Notes: generated by a model not told the origin, from the letters alone. A stretch of DNA of 43,240 nucleotides from Myxococcales bacterium (GCA_003151595.1 PLXW01000120.1:1-43240); one strand, 5' to 3'. Counted from the stretch's first letter, positions 34,340 through 43,240 are shown. Program-made: numbers and translations.

Positions 34340-35002
34340 GAGGACCCAGAGGTCGCGCCCTTCGAGCGTGGCGCCGTCGCGCGGATCGTGGAGCACGCGC
34401 AGGATGGCGTCGCACAGCACGTTGATCGGGATCGGTCGCACGTCGTCGGCGAATGGACCGAGGCCCGGCAGGCGTCGCAGCGCGCCGAACACCGCGCCCG
34501 ATCCGGGGGGCGCGCTGCGCGTTCCGTGCGTCCCTTCGGGGGCGTCTTCCGGGCTCACGAGTGCGGACGGGCGGAGGATGGTCCAGCGGACGCCGCTCTT
34601 CTTCACGATGTCTTCGCACTCGCCCTTCATCTGCAAGTACGCGCCGACCGAGCCTGCGCCGAACGAGCTGAGAAGAATGAAGCGCGGCACCTTGGCGGCG
34701 AGCGCTCCCATGACGAGCTCGCGCGTGGAGGCGATGTCGCTCGACTCGTACGTGTCGCCCGCCTTGAACCGACTGCGCATCGTCCCCACGAACGAGACGA
34801 CGACGTCGCACTTGGCGAGCGCGTCTTCGAGCGCCGCAGCGCTCGCCAGATCGAAGACGCGCGCCCGCGGGTCCTTCGCCAGCGGCGACTTGTCCGCCGA
34901 CTGCGGGCGAACGTGCAGCAAGAGGTCGTGCCCTGCCGCGGTCGCCATCGGCGCGAACACGCGCCCGGTCGCCCCCGTTGCCCCAGCGACGAAGATTCGC
35001 AT
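34313..35002 (-). CDS. NmrA-like NAD(P)-binding protein
   Basis: The 229-residue product has an N-terminal Rossmann fold with FVAGATGATGRVFAP. Other segments are CDVVVSFVGTMRS, the atypical-SDR FILLSSFGAGSV and WTILRPSAL. The usual YxxxK pair is replaced by YLQMKGECEDI, which resembles NmrA and complex I assembly-factor-like SDRs. These are often redox sensors or chaperone-like proteins, not enzymes. Downstream, the OPT transporter gene begins 11 nt later on the same strand, so an operon is possible. TATCGT lies 6 nt before the ATG on the minus strand. It is divergent from the reductase/MerR/diiron operon. Confidence 0.8.
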   Translation of the reverse strand: MRIFVAGATGATGRVFAPMATAAGHDLLLHVRPQSADKSPLAKDPRARVFDLASAAALEDALAKCDVVVSFVGTMRSRFKAGDTYESSDIASTRELVMGALAAKVPRFILLSSFGAGSVGAYLQMKGECEDIVKKSGVRWTILRPSALVSPEDAPEGTHGTRSAPPGSGAVFGALRRLPGLGPFADDVRPIPINVLCDAILRVLHDPRDGATLEGRDLWVLGTPSAAAP

Positions 35003-35053
35003 GCGCGAACGATACCACCGGGTCGCACCTGCACGATCCGATCGAAGCGGAGC

Positions 35054-35123
35054 CGGGTCGGGCCCCGGCGACCCGCGGGACCAGGAGCTCGGCGGAGCCG
35101 AGTGTATAGTGTTACTTGACACT
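35054..35123. promoter_or_regulatory. Cluster of inverted repeats in a divergent promoter region
   Basis: Three inverted repeats lie in the 148-nt divergent region: CGGGTCG-N8-CGACCCG (35054-35075), CTCGGC-GGA-GCCGAG (35088-35102) and AGTGT-N6-ACACT (35108-35123). The last overlaps the -35 TTGACA of the plus-strand operon and is a good operator candidate, perhaps for the MerR regulator encoded in that operon. Confidence 0.5.
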
Positions 35124-35143
35124 CATCGACCACGCGGTAGGGT
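35116..35143 (+). promoter_or_regulatory. Promoter TTGACA-16-TAGGGT of the reductase-MerR-diiron operon
   Basis: A consensus -35 TTGACA (35116-35121) and a -10-like TAGGGT (35138-35143) are 16 nt apart. The GTG at 35151 starts 7 nt after the -10, so the transcript is probably leaderless. Confidence 0.5.
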
Positions 35144-35150
35144 GAACGGT

Positions 35151-36407
35151 GTGAGGTTCATTCCGCGCGGCGTCGTTCGTTCGTTGGACCAGCTCCGTCG
35201 CGACGCGGAGATGATCGCGGGGCGCTTCTCGGGGAAGCGATCGCCTCCGTTCACGTCGCGCAAGATGGCGGTCCACGATTGCCCCGACGACACCGCCGAG
35301 CGACTCACAGCGCTCCTCTCGCCGCGCACCGTTCGCGTGGCGCGCTTGGTTCGTGAGACGGCCGATGCGGTCACGCTCGTGCTCGAAGACGTGACGGGCG
35401 CGGCGTTTCAGTTCGCGCCCGGACAGTTCTTCACGCTCATCGTTCCGGTCGGCGGCGAGGTCCTTCGCCGCGCGTACTCGGCGTGCACCGACGCGCGCGA
35501 GACCGAGCGGGTGGCGATCACGATCAAGCGCGTCGCCAGCGGCGTCGTCTCGAACCACGTGAACGATCACGTGCGCGAAGGGGATCTCCTCCAGGTGCTC
35601 GGCCCCTCGGGCAGCTTCGTCGCCGAGCCGCGCGCCGCCTCGGAGCGTCACCTGGTCCTCCTCGCCGGCGGCAGCGGCATCACGCCGATGATGGCCATCG
35701 CGCGCACCGTCCTCGGAGAAGACCCGCGCGCGCGCGTCACGCTCGTCTACGGAAACCGCGGCCACGCCGACGTCATCTTCAACGACGCGATCGACGAGCT
35801 CGCGCGCACCCACGGACCGCGCTTCGTCGTGCGCCACGTGCTGAGCCACCCGCCCGCCGAATGGACGGGGGGCGTCGGCATGCTCGAAGAGCACGTCGTC
35901 CGCGCCGAGCTCGATGCGTGCGATCTCGACGAGCGCGCGTCGTTCTACCTGTGCGGCCCCGAGCCGATGATGCGCGCGTCGCGCGCGGCGCTGGTGGCGC
36001 GTGGCGTCGCCGGCGATCGGATCCTGGAAGAGCGCTTCACGATGCCGCACCTCCGCACGCGCGCGGCGAACGCGCCCGCGATGGGGCCCCAGCTCCTCAC
36101 CATCCGCGCGAACGGCGCCGGCGTACGCGAGGTCTATGTCGCCCCCGAGCAGACGATGCTCGAGGCCGGCCTCACCGCAGGCGTGAAGATGGCCTACTCG
36201 TGCACGATGGGCGGATGCGCCGCGTGCAAGGTCCGCTTGTGCGACGGCGAGGTCGAGATGGAGGAGCCGAACTGCCTCTCCACCGCCGAGCGCAAACAGG
36301 GGTACGTCCTGGCCTGCGTCGCGCGCGTCCGATCGCCGGCGACGATCGCGCTCGAAGGCGACCCGGCGTTCGCCCCCGCGCGCGTCGACGAGGGAGGCGC
36401 GTCGTGA
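35151..36407 (+). CDS. Ferredoxin-type FAD/2Fe-2S oxidoreductase (electron-donor component)
   Basis: The 418-residue product has an unusual N-terminal extension of about 60 residues. An FAD-binding barrel follows (QFAPGQFFTLIV and RRAYSA), then an NAD(P)H domain with LAGGSGITPMMAIA and FYLCGPEPMM. A C-terminal plant-type ferredoxin domain contains CTMGGCAACK and a later Cys in VLACVARV, ligands for a 2Fe-2S cluster. This PaaE/Hmp-like layout passes electrons from NAD(P)H to an oxygenase or desaturase. The diiron protein encoded two genes downstream is the obvious acceptor. A GTG at 35142 is an alternative start. The gene ends in a GTGA overlap with the MerR regulator. The very long upstream frame is an artefact of high GC. 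Confidence 0.9.
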   Translation: MRFIPRGVVRSLDQLRRDAEMIAGRFSGKRSPPFTSRKMAVHDCPDDTAERLTALLSPRTVRVARLVRETADAVTLVLEDVTGAAFQFAPGQFFTLIVPVGGEVLRRAYSACTDARETERVAITIKRVASGVVSNHVNDHVREGDLLQVLGPSGSFVAEPRAASERHLVLLAGGSGITPMMAIARTVLGEDPRARVTLVYGNRGHADVIFNDAIDELARTHGPRFVVRHVLSHPPAEWTGGVGMLEEHVVRAELDACDLDERASFYLCGPEPMMRASRAALVARGVAGDRILEERFTMPHLRTRAANAPAMGPQLLTIRANGAGVREVYVAPEQTMLEAGLTAGVKMAYSCTMGGCAACKVRLCDGEVEMEEPNCLSTAERKQGYVLACVARVRSPATIALEGDPAFAPARVDEGGAS

Positions 36408-37150
36408 CCGCCGTCGCCAGAGCGCGCGAGATCGATCGCACCGAGTACCCGTACCGCATGAAAGACCTGTGCGACCGCACGGGCCTCTCGCGCCAGGTCA
36501 TCCACTTCTACATCGAGCAGGGGCTCTTGCCGGAGGGGCGCAAGACGGGGCGCAACATGGCGTACTACGCCGAGAGCCACGTCGAACGCATCAAGCTGAT
36601 TCGCCAGCTTCAGCACGAGCGCTTCCTGCCGCTCCGCGCGATCCGCGCCGTGCTCGATGAAGAAGACGACGGCCTCAGCAAGGAGCAGCGCCGGTTGCTC
36701 ATCGACGTGAAGCATCGCCTCGGGCGCCTCGGATCGTCGGCCACCGACGAGAGCTCGCTCGTCCCGCTTCAACCGGTGCTCCTCCGCGCCGGCGTGAACC
36801 GCGAAGACGCCGACGGGCTCGCGCGTATCGGCGTCATCGCCATCCGCAAGAAGAAGGGGCGCCCGCACATCGCCAAGGACGACGTGTGGATGATCGAACT
36901 GTGGGGCGAGATCCGCGCCGCCGGCTTCTCGCGCGCGCTCGGCTTCCTGGCGTCGGACGTGGGCGTCTTCGCCGAAGAGGTCGAGTCGACGTTCGCCAAG
37001 GAGACCGCGCTCCTCAAGCACCGCCTCTCGCACCTTTCACCCGACGCGGTCGCGCGCATGGTCGAAGCCGCCGTGCCGCTCATCAATCAGTTCCTGGCTC
37101 GCTATCATGAGAGCCTCGTCCGCAAGTTCTTCGCTTCGATTCAGGCCTGA
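36404..37150 (+). CDS. MerR-family regulator with a long C-terminal domain
   Basis: The 248-residue product has a MerR winged helix (YRMKDLCDRTGLSRQVIHFYIEQGLLP then GRNMAYYAESHVERI). The remaining 150 residues form helices, unlike the short C-termini of metal-sensing members. No conserved Cys pair is present, so a metal role is unlikely; an organic effector such as a fatty acid derivative is more plausible. GTG start with GGGAGG 6 nt upstream, overlapping the reductase stop by 4 nt. Embedded between reductase and diiron genes, it probably controls this operon through the AGTGT-N6-ACACT repeat at 35108-35123. Repression or activation cannot be decided from sequence. Confidence 0.85.
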   Translation: MTAVARAREIDRTEYPYRMKDLCDRTGLSRQVIHFYIEQGLLPEGRKTGRNMAYYAESHVERIKLIRQLQHERFLPLRAIRAVLDEEDDGLSKEQRRLLIDVKHRLGRLGSSATDESSLVPLQPVLLRAGVNREDADGLARIGVIAIRKKKGRPHIAKDDVWMIELWGEIRAAGFSRALGFLASDVGVFAEEVESTFAKETALLKHRLSHLSPDAVARMVEAAVPLINQFLARYHESLVRKFFASIQA

Positions 37151-37184
37151 GCCGACCGGCAACCAACGAGAAGGAAACAGTCCC

Positions 37185-38368
<1,184 letters not shown>

Positions 38369-38372
<4 letters not shown>

Positions 38373-38947
38373 AGCGGGTCTGCGTTTTCAGCGGGTCGCG
38401 GCCCGGCTTTCGTCCGGCGTACGCCAGGGCCGCGCGCGATCTCGGCGAGGCGATCGCGCGCGCCGGGATGGGGCTCGTGTACGGCGGGGCGAGCGTCGGG
38501 TTGATGAACGACGTCGCCGAAGCCGCGATGGCGAATGGAGCCGAGGTGATCGGAGTCATTCCGCAGTCGCTCATGGACCGCGAGGTCGCGCATCACGGGC
38601 TCACCGAGCTTCGCGTCGTGCCGACGATGCACGAGCGCAAGGCGCTCATGTACGAGCTGTCAGACGGGTTCGTCGTACTCCCCGGCGGCTTCGGCACGCT
38701 CGACGAGCTCTTCGAAATCCTCACGTGGGCGCAGCTCGGCCTTCATGCGAAGCCGATCACGCTCTTCAACGTCGAAGGATTCTGGGAGCCGCTCACATCG
38801 CTCCTCTCGCATTTCGTGCGCGAGGGATTCGTGCCGGACGATCAGCTCGCGCTCGTGAGCACGGACATCGATGCGCGCGCCATCGTGACCAAGATGCAGA
38901 CGTGGAAGAAGCCCGCGCTGGGGCCGAAGTGGATCGACAAGGCGTGA
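38369..38947 (+). CDS. LOG-family protein (nucleotide 5'-monophosphate phosphoribohydrolase-like)
   Basis: The 192-residue product has both LOG signatures, MHERK (87-91) and PGGFGTLDE (105-113), with the catalytic Glu and Arg. LOG proteins cleave the N-glycosidic bond of nucleoside monophosphates, including cytokinin ribotides. The fold begins VCVFSGSRPG and VYGGASVGLMNDVAEAA. The GTG start overlaps the diiron gene's stop by 4 nt. Placement behind a diiron oxygenase is suggestive of a nucleotide or modified-base pathway, but LOG genes also occur in many contexts. It converges on the gst gene 28 nt away. Confidence 0.92.
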
Positions 38948-38975
38948 GCGCGCTCGCGCCAGCACGCTCTCGCTA

Positions 38976-39641
38976 CTACTTGCCGACTTTTTCGTACGCT
39001 TCGATCGCCCACGTCTCGCGCTTCCCCTCGGCGATCCATTTGCGCATCGAGGGCATCTCGTAGATGGCGTCGACGTACGCGCGCGACACGTCGTCGAGCG
39101 GCACGCCGTAGGTGCGGAAGCGGGTGGCGACCGGCGCGTACATCGCGTCGGCGATCGAGAAGCGGCCGAAGAGGAACGGGCCACCGGCGCCGAAGCGCTT
39201 TCGACAGTCGGCCCACACGGCGACGATGCGGGCGATCTCCTCTTTCACCTCCGGCGTCGGCGCGAGCACGATCGGATCGCGGCGCACGTTCATCGTCATG
39301 AGGTTACGCAGCGCGGGGAAGCCCGAGTGCATCTCGGCGCTCACGCATCGCGCGATGGCGCGCGCCGCTTGGTCGTCCGGCCAGAGCTTCGCGCTCGGAT
39401 TCAGCTCGGCGAGGTACTCGCAGATGGCGAGCGAGTCCCACACCACGAGATCTCCGTGCTGGAGCGCGGGGACCTTCCCCGACGGCGAGTGCGACGCGAT
39501 CGCGGGGGTGCGCGTGCCGGGCCCTTGAAGCGGGATGACGACTTCCTTGTACGGCACGCCCACGTGCTCGAGCGCGAGCCACGCGCGCAACGACCACGAC
39601 GAGTACGCCTTGTTTCCGACGAAGAGGGTCACATCGTTCAC
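38976..39641 (-). CDS. Glutathione S-transferase family protein
   Basis: The 221-residue product has a thioredoxin-fold N-terminus (VTLFVGNKAYSSWSLRAWLAL) with a likely catalytic Ser in YSSWS. The SGKVPALQHGDLVVWDSLAICEYL segment has the cis-Pro and the glutathione-binding Ser. The C-terminal half is the helical GST domain (FLFGRFSIADAMYAPVATRF). Such enzymes conjugate glutathione to electrophiles or reduce peroxides. It starts with GTG, overlapping the end of pxpC by 4 nt (GTGA), so it is translationally coupled to the 5-oxoprolinase genes. That links it to glutathione turnover. Confidence 0.92.
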   Translation of the reverse strand: MNDVTLFVGNKAYSSWSLRAWLALEHVGVPYKEVVIPLQGPGTRTPAIASHSPSGKVPALQHGDLVVWDSLAICEYLAELNPSAKLWPDDQAARAIARCVSAEMHSGFPALRNLMTMNVRRDPIVLAPTPEVKEEIARIVAVWADCRKRFGAGGPFLFGRFSIADAMYAPVATRFRTYGVPLDDVSRAYVDAIYEMPSMRKWIAEGKRETWAIEAYEKVGK

Positions 39642-40462
39642 GGGTCACCTCCGATGAACCGCACGGGTACACCGATCGGGCGCGCGTGGAAACGTCCGAG
39701 GTCGGCGCGCACGACGACGGCAAGGATGGGGTAGCCGCCGGTCGTGGGGTGATCGGGGCCGAGGACGATCGCGTCGCCCGAGGCAGTGACCTCGATCGCG
39801 CCGGCGATCATCGGGCCGGAGCGCGCGTCGTCGGTGTCCAGGCGCGCGAGGCGCGGGCCGGTGAGGCGAGAGCCGGTGCGATCGCTCGACGGGGAGAGGA
39901 CGAACTGTTCGTGCGTGAGGACATGCACAGCGTCGGGCGTGAAGCGCGCGCGATCGGGGCCGAGGACGACGCGGATGGGGGTGGCGAGATCGATTGCGAA
40001 CGGGGGCACGCGAAGGGAAGAGGCGTGGAACGCATCGCCGACGGCCACGCGATCGCTACGGCGCAGCGCGCGCCCTTCGTGTCCGCCGAGCGACGCGACG
40101 ACGAGCGTGCCGCGCCCCCCGAGCACGCGCGGGACGTCGATGCCGCCGCGAACGGCGACGTAGCGGATGCGGAGATCGCGAGGGGCGTCGATCGACAGGG
40201 TGGCGCCGTCGTCGATCGCGTGAAGCGCGCCGTCGTCGGTGGCGATCGTGACGCCGGCCCCGCGCGCGGTGATCGCGATTGATCCGGTGAGCTCGATCGC
40301 AGCCTCGCCGCTCACGTTCCCCGCGGCCTCGTTGGCGCGCGCGTACAGCTCGGGGACGAGCGCGCCGCCCGCGGGAATCCCTTCGTGCATGCGGCCAGGG
40401 CGACCCGCGTCTTGAATCGTGGCCACCCCCGCGATGCGCGCGATCTCGAGGGCGCCGCTCAT
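39638..40462 (-). CDS. pxpC: 5-oxoprolinase subunit C (biotin-dependent carboxyltransferase family)
   Basis: The 274-residue product has the PxpC/KipA signature ATIQDAGRPGRMHEGIPAGG at the N-terminus, and GGIDVPRVLGGRGT and HPTTGGYPILAVV later. PxpABC hydrolyses 5-oxoproline to glutamate with ATP. PxpC pairs with PxpB to phosphorylate or transfer the intermediate. The stop codon overlaps the gst start and the start overlaps the pxpB stop, both by 4 nt, so the subunits and gst are made in series. The C-terminus is slightly short of the 300 or so residues usual for PxpC. Confidence 0.93.
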   Translation of the reverse strand: MSGALEIARIAGVATIQDAGRPGRMHEGIPAGGALVPELYARANEAAGNVSGEAAIELTGSIAITARGAGVTIATDDGALHAIDDGATLSIDAPRDLRIRYVAVRGGIDVPRVLGGRGTLVVASLGGHEGRALRRSDRVAVGDAFHASSLRVPPFAIDLATPIRVVLGPDRARFTPDAVHVLTHEQFVLSPSSDRTGSRLTGPRLARLDTDDARSGPMIAGAIEVTASGDAIVLGPDHPTTGGYPILAVVVRADLGRFHARPIGVPVRFIGGDP

Positions 40463-41076
40463 CGCACCACCTCGAAGCGGACGCGATCGCCGATCGCGAT
40501 GCGCGCCCCTTCTTCGCGATCGAACGGTGCGAAGTCGATCGCGCGCGCGATCAGGTGCCATCCCCCGGGCGACGCGAACGGATAGACCGCGGTGTAGCCG
40601 GCGGCGATCCCGATCGAGAGCGGCGGGACGCGCGTTCGCGGGACGGCTCGGCGTGGAAGCGGGAGCGGAGGGTCGGTCGCCGCGAGGTACGCGAACCCAG
40701 GCAAGAAACCGATCATTCGCGCGACGTAGAGGCGCGACGAGTGCGCGTGAACGACGTGCTCCCGCGAGACCTCGAGCCGCGAGGCGACCTCGTCGAGATC
40801 GGGGCCGTCGTACCGCGCGCGGATCACGTGCTCGCGCGGCGCCGCGGCGTTCGTTCGCGGGAGGCTCGCTTCGATCGACCACGGCGCGTCCGGCGGATGG
40901 GCAGGGTCGAACGTCACGCAGGCGTGCACCTCGGTGACGACCGCGTCGATCACGCCGGCGTGTGCGCGAAGCGCGTCGAGCAGCGTGCGAGGATCGCTCG
41001 CCGGATCGCGTCGCCAGCGGATCGCGGTGTCGCCGAGCGGTTCGACGTCGGCGCGTGTCTTCGCGCTCGCGGTCAT
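40459..41076 (-). CDS. pxpB: 5-oxoprolinase subunit B
   Basis: The 205-residue product fits PxpB (KipI type). VEPLGDTAIRW is the N-terminal motif, and YVARMIGFLPGFAYLAATDPPLPLPRR with RVPPLSIGIAAGYTAVYPFASPGGWHLI is the carboxyltransferase-fold signature. It acts with PxpA and PxpC to open 5-oxoproline to glutamate. The ATG at 41076 overlaps the pxpA stop (ATGA). The longer frame to 41142 would add 22 Arg-rich residues and is rejected. Confidence 0.93.
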   Translation of the reverse strand: MTASAKTRADVEPLGDTAIRWRRDPASDPRTLLDALRAHAGVIDAVVTEVHACVTFDPAHPPDAPWSIEASLPRTNAAAPREHVIRARYDGPDLDEVASRLEVSREHVVHAHSSRLYVARMIGFLPGFAYLAATDPPLPLPRRAVPRTRVPPLSIGIAAGYTAVYPFASPGGWHLIARAIDFAPFDREEGARIAIGDRVRFEVVR

Positions 41077-41762
41077 TCGTCCAGGACCTCGCGCACGGCG
41101 CGCGCGATCGCGAGCGCGCCGGGCGAGTCTCCGTGAACGCACAGCGTGTCGTATACGCCGCTCTTCACGAGCGCGCGTGTCTGCGCGCGCACCGCGTCGA
41201 GATCCGTGATCACCGCGCCCTGCTCTCCACGCGGCACGAGCGATCCGTCCGCGCGCATCGCTCGATCAGCGAACCCTTCGCGCACGAACGCGAGCCCCGC
41301 ATCCTCCGCGGCGCGTTGCAGCTCGCCGCTCGCAGGCCCCACCACGGCCACGTCGCCGATCGCTTCGCGCGCCCCCACGACCACCGCGCGCGCGATCGCC
41401 GGATCGCGATTCGCTGCGTGGTAGAGCGCGCCATGCGCCTTCACGTGCGCGACGTTCGCGCCGCACGTCTCCGCGATCCGCGCCAGCCGCGCGCACTGCT
41501 CGCGCACGCTCTCCAGGATAGTCCGTGCATCGACCTCGAGCTCCCGTCGCCCGAACCCTTCGCGATCCTCGTACGACGGATGCGCGCCAGCGCGCGTTCC
41601 GTGCGCTTTGCACGCCCTCAGCACCCGCTCCATGGACCGCTCGTCCCCCGCATGCCCACCGCACGCGATGCTCACGGCCTGCGCGACGCCGTAGAGCTCG
41701 TCCGGTTCGTCCTCGTGCTCACCCGCGTCGATGTTCAGAAACGGCAGCACGGCCGAAAGCAT
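41073..41762 (-). CDS. pxpA: 5-oxoprolinase subunit A (LamB/YcsF family)
   Basis: The 229-residue product is the PxpA subunit, recognised by FLNIDAGEHEDE near the start, SIACGGHAGDERSM, GAHPSYEDREGFGRRE, HVKAHGALYHAA and the C-terminal CVHGDSPGALAIA. The family usually begins with DLN and has about 250 residues; here the motif is NID and the chain is slightly shorter. It heads a four-gene operon with pxpB, pxpC and gst, all overlapping by 4 nt. It is divergent from the LemA gene with 52 nt between the starts, so the promoters must be closely packed. Confidence 0.94.
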   Translation of the reverse strand: MLSAVLPFLNIDAGEHEDEPDELYGVAQAVSIACGGHAGDERSMERVLRACKAHGTRAGAHPSYEDREGFGRRELEVDARTILESVREQCARLARIAETCGANVAHVKAHGALYHAANRDPAIARAVVVGAREAIGDVAVVGPASGELQRAAEDAGLAFVREGFADRAMRADGSLVPRGEQGAVITDLDAVRAQTRALVKSGVYDTLCVHGDSPGALAIARAVREVLDE

Positions 41763-41814
41763 GCCACGTTCGCCTATTGCCTGGATGCCGTCTCATGCTT
41801 ACGAATCCCTTTCG

Positions 41815-42435
41815 ATGAACCGACGATCCTTCACCCACGTCCTCTTCGCGTTTCTCACGCTCACCGTGCTCGCCTTTGCTCCCGGCTGTCAGGGCTATGA
41901 CCAGCTCGTCGCCAAGGATCAGACCGTGCAGCAGAAGTTCGCCGATCTCCAGGCGCAGCTGCAGCGCCGCTCCGATCTCGTGCCGAACATCGTGGCCGTC
42001 GTGAAAGGGGCCGCGAAGCACGAGCAAGGCACGCTCGAAGTCGTCACCGAAGCGCGCGCCGCCGCGACCGGGATCACGATTCAGCCGGGCGATCTCGACG
42101 ATGCGCAGAAGATGGCCGCGTTCAACCAGGCGCAGAGCAAGTTGGGCGGCGCGATCTCGCGGCTGCTCGTGGCCAACGAGGCGTACCCGGATCTGCGAGG
42201 GCTGCAGGCGTTCCACGATCTCCAGGTGGAGCTCGAAGGGACCGAGAACCGCATCCTGCGATCGCGTGAGGAGTACAACGCGGCCGTCGCCGATTTCAAC
42301 ACGGAGCTCGGCAAGGTGAAGGGGCAGGCCATCAACAAGGCGACGGGCAAGCCGTTCGCGCCGCGCTCGTACTTCGCGGCCACGGCCGACAACCCCGACC
42401 AGGACATCCAGCGCGCCCCGAAAGTGCAGCTCTGA
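41815..42435 (+). CDS. lemA: LemA-family lipoprotein
   Basis: The 206-residue product has a lipoprotein-type signal (Cys25 in FAPGCQG) and then a LemA helical bundle. KFADLQAQLQRRSDLVPNIVAVVKG is the family hallmark, followed by an Ala-rich coil (TEARAAATG), LLVANEAYPDLRG and FNTELGKVKGQAINKATGKPFAPRSYFAA. LemA proteins are membrane-associated and usually precede TPM-domain proteins, as here. Function is unclear; related pairs are implicated in envelope stress. The upstream frame from 41731 is longer but lacks a signal. Its TGA shares a base with the next ATG (TGATG). Confidence 0.93.
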   Translation: MNRRSFTHVLFAFLTLTVLAFAPGCQGYDQLVAKDQTVQQKFADLQAQLQRRSDLVPNIVAVVKGAAKHEQGTLEVVTEARAAATGITIQPGDLDDAQKMAAFNQAQSKLGGAISRLLVANEAYPDLRGLQAFHDLQVELEGTENRILRSREEYNAAVADFNTELGKVKGQAINKATGKPFAPRSYFAATADNPDQDIQRAPKVQL

Positions 42436-43181
42436 TGCGCGCCACGGCACGCGCGATCGTCGCGTGCCTCGCCGTGATCGCGTTCGCGCTGATCACGAAG
42501 AGCGCGCTCGCGAAGGTCGTTCCGCCGCCGCTGGTCGACGGGCACGTGGTCGATACAGCCGGGGTTCTCGCGCCGAGTGACATCGACGCCTTGAACCAGC
42601 AGATGGAAGCTGTCCGCGTTCAGAGCGGGTACACGATCGACGCCTTCGTCGTGAAGTCGCTCGAAGGCGAATCGATCGACGACCTCGCGTTCGACACGTT
42701 CCAGACGTGGAAGCCGGGGCAAGCCGGGAAGGACAACGGCGTCCTCATCGTGGTCGCGCCGAACGATCGCGTCGATCGCATCGAGGTCGGAAAGGGGATC
42801 GAAGGGGCGCTCACCGATCTGCAGACCGACGACATTCGTCGCCAGCTGATCGAGCCTCGCCTCAAGGCCGGGGACATTCGCGGAGGAATCGCGGCGGGGA
42901 CGGCGGCGATCGGGCGCGTGCTCGTAGGCGATGATCCCGGAACACGGCAACCGTCGCACGGGCAGGATGCGCGTCAGTCCGACCAGCTCTCGCAGGTGGC
43001 CTTCTTCGCCGTCGTGATCGTCGTCGTGATCATTCTGATGATGCGCGGGCGCGGCGGACGCGGAGGGCCGGGTGGCTTCTTCTGGTTCGGCGGCGGAGGC
43101 GGTGGTTTTGGGGGCGGCGGCGGAGGGGGCTTCGGCGGCGGTGGGGGCTTCGGCGGTCGGACCTTCCCCGGCGGTGGGTGA
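42435..43181 (+). CDS. TPM-domain (YgcG-type) membrane protein with a Gly-rich tail
   Basis: The 248-residue product has a signal peptide ending SALAK. A TPM domain follows (residues 33-150, with VVDTAGVLAPSDIDALNQQM and KDNGVLIVVAPNDRVDRIEVGKG). One membrane helix (AFFAVVIVVVIILMM) and a C-terminus of almost pure Gly/Phe runs (FGGGGGGGFGG) complete it. TPM proteins pair with LemA proteins; some members have phosphatase activity or act in photosystem or envelope maintenance. The Gly tail is typical. The 1-nt overlap with lemA shows coupling. Confidence 0.92.
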   Translation: MRATARAIVACLAVIAFALITKSALAKVVPPPLVDGHVVDTAGVLAPSDIDALNQQMEAVRVQSGYTIDAFVVKSLEGESIDDLAFDTFQTWKPGQAGKDNGVLIVVAPNDRVDRIEVGKGIEGALTDLQTDDIRRQLIEPRLKAGDIRGGIAAGTAAIGRVLVGDDPGTRQPSHGQDARQSDQLSQVAFFAVVIVVVIILMMRGRGGRGGPGGFFWFGGGGGGFGGGGGGGFGGGGGFGGRTFPGGG

Positions 43182-43185
43182 CCTC

Positions 43186-43240
43186 GTGAGCCAGTTCTCG
43201 GTTCCCGGCGCCGCAGCCGTCAATGAGCCGACCTTCCCCC
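43186..43240 (+). CDS. Possible start of a further gene (cut by window end)
   Basis: A GTG at 43186, 4 nt after the TPM gene stop, opens a frame (VSQFSVPGAAAVNEPTFP) with no stop to the window end. Only 18 codons are visible and no domain can be assigned. A third gene commonly follows lemA/TPM pairs, which makes this plausible. Confidence 0.3.
   Translation, partial: MSQFSVPGAAAVNEPTFP

Noticed and set aside
34302..35018. An upstream extension of the OPT transporter frame
   Set aside because: It overlaps the NmrA-like gene on the same strand in another frame, and the transporter has a clear start at 34301.
35108..35123. Assignment of the AGTGT-N6-ACACT repeat to a named regulator such as DesT or PsrA
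   Set aside because: The sequence does not match any operator consensus I can recall with confidence, so only a candidate operator is claimed.
32601..35150. A long upstream extension of the reductase frame
   Set aside because: It runs antisense to the OPT transporter and NmrA-like genes; the FAD domain begins after 35300 and a promoter lies at 35116-35143.

Overview
The window is very GC-rich, tightly packed DNA from what is most likely a predatory-type myxobacterium (phylum Myxococcota, probably order Polyangiales). The evidence is the gene content: eukaryote-like Ser/Thr kinases with C-terminal membrane anchors, many Asp/Gly-rich lipoproteins, a C-terminal domain that I recall from the MXAN_5187 family, an OmpA protein with thrombospondin type 3 repeats, and an FHA-linked AAA+ regulator. 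The lexA promoter also matches the LexA box I recall for Myxococcus. The taxonomic call is inference; there is no rRNA or tRNA gene here.

Layout. Positions 1-4994 (+) hold the end of a Pro-rich protein, a FadL-type porin, thioredoxin reductase, a cyclic-nucleotide-binding protein coupled to a three-heme lipoprotein, and lexA. Positions 4995-5435 contain no convincing gene but hold a 42-bp tandem repeat array and several palindromes. Positions 5436-10488 (+) encode a DUF4398-like lipoprotein, a DUF4398/TSP3/OmpA lipoprotein, a modular outer-membrane protein and a long-chain acyl-CoA synthetase. Positions 10501-12349 (-) encode a CxxC membrane protein and an aminotransferase, divergent from an M2 (ACE-like) peptidase at 12402-14324.

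Positions 14391-19104 (-) form a block of secreted lipoproteins aimed at glycans: a frameshifted parallel beta-helix protein, a LamG-like protein and a ricin-B/thaumatin fusion. Positions 19302-23799 (+) are signalling genes: a kinase, a PEGA-like protein, an FHA/AAA+ regulator lacking GAFTGA, and a double-ACT protein. They converge on a 1334-residue kinase (23828-27832, -) whose ectodomain is a long array of YD-like repeats. Positions 27993-35002 carry a Cys-rich lipoprotein, NDH-2, a lipoprotein methyltransferase, an SDR enzyme, an OPT transporter and an NmrA-like protein.

Positions 35151-38947 (+) look like one operon: FAD/2Fe-2S reductase, long MerR regulator, ferritin-like diiron enzyme and LOG-family hydrolase. 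This set reads as a self-contained regulated oxygenase/desaturase system of unknown substrate. Positions 41762-38976 (-) are pxpA-pxpB-pxpC-gst, all with 4-nt overlaps, linking 5-oxoproline recycling to a glutathione S-transferase. The window ends with a LemA/TPM pair.

Two themes recur. Translational coupling by ATGA, GTGA or TGATG overlaps is common. Many first genes have a TANNNT -10-like hexamer only 6-9 nt before the start codon, which suggests widespread leaderless transcription.
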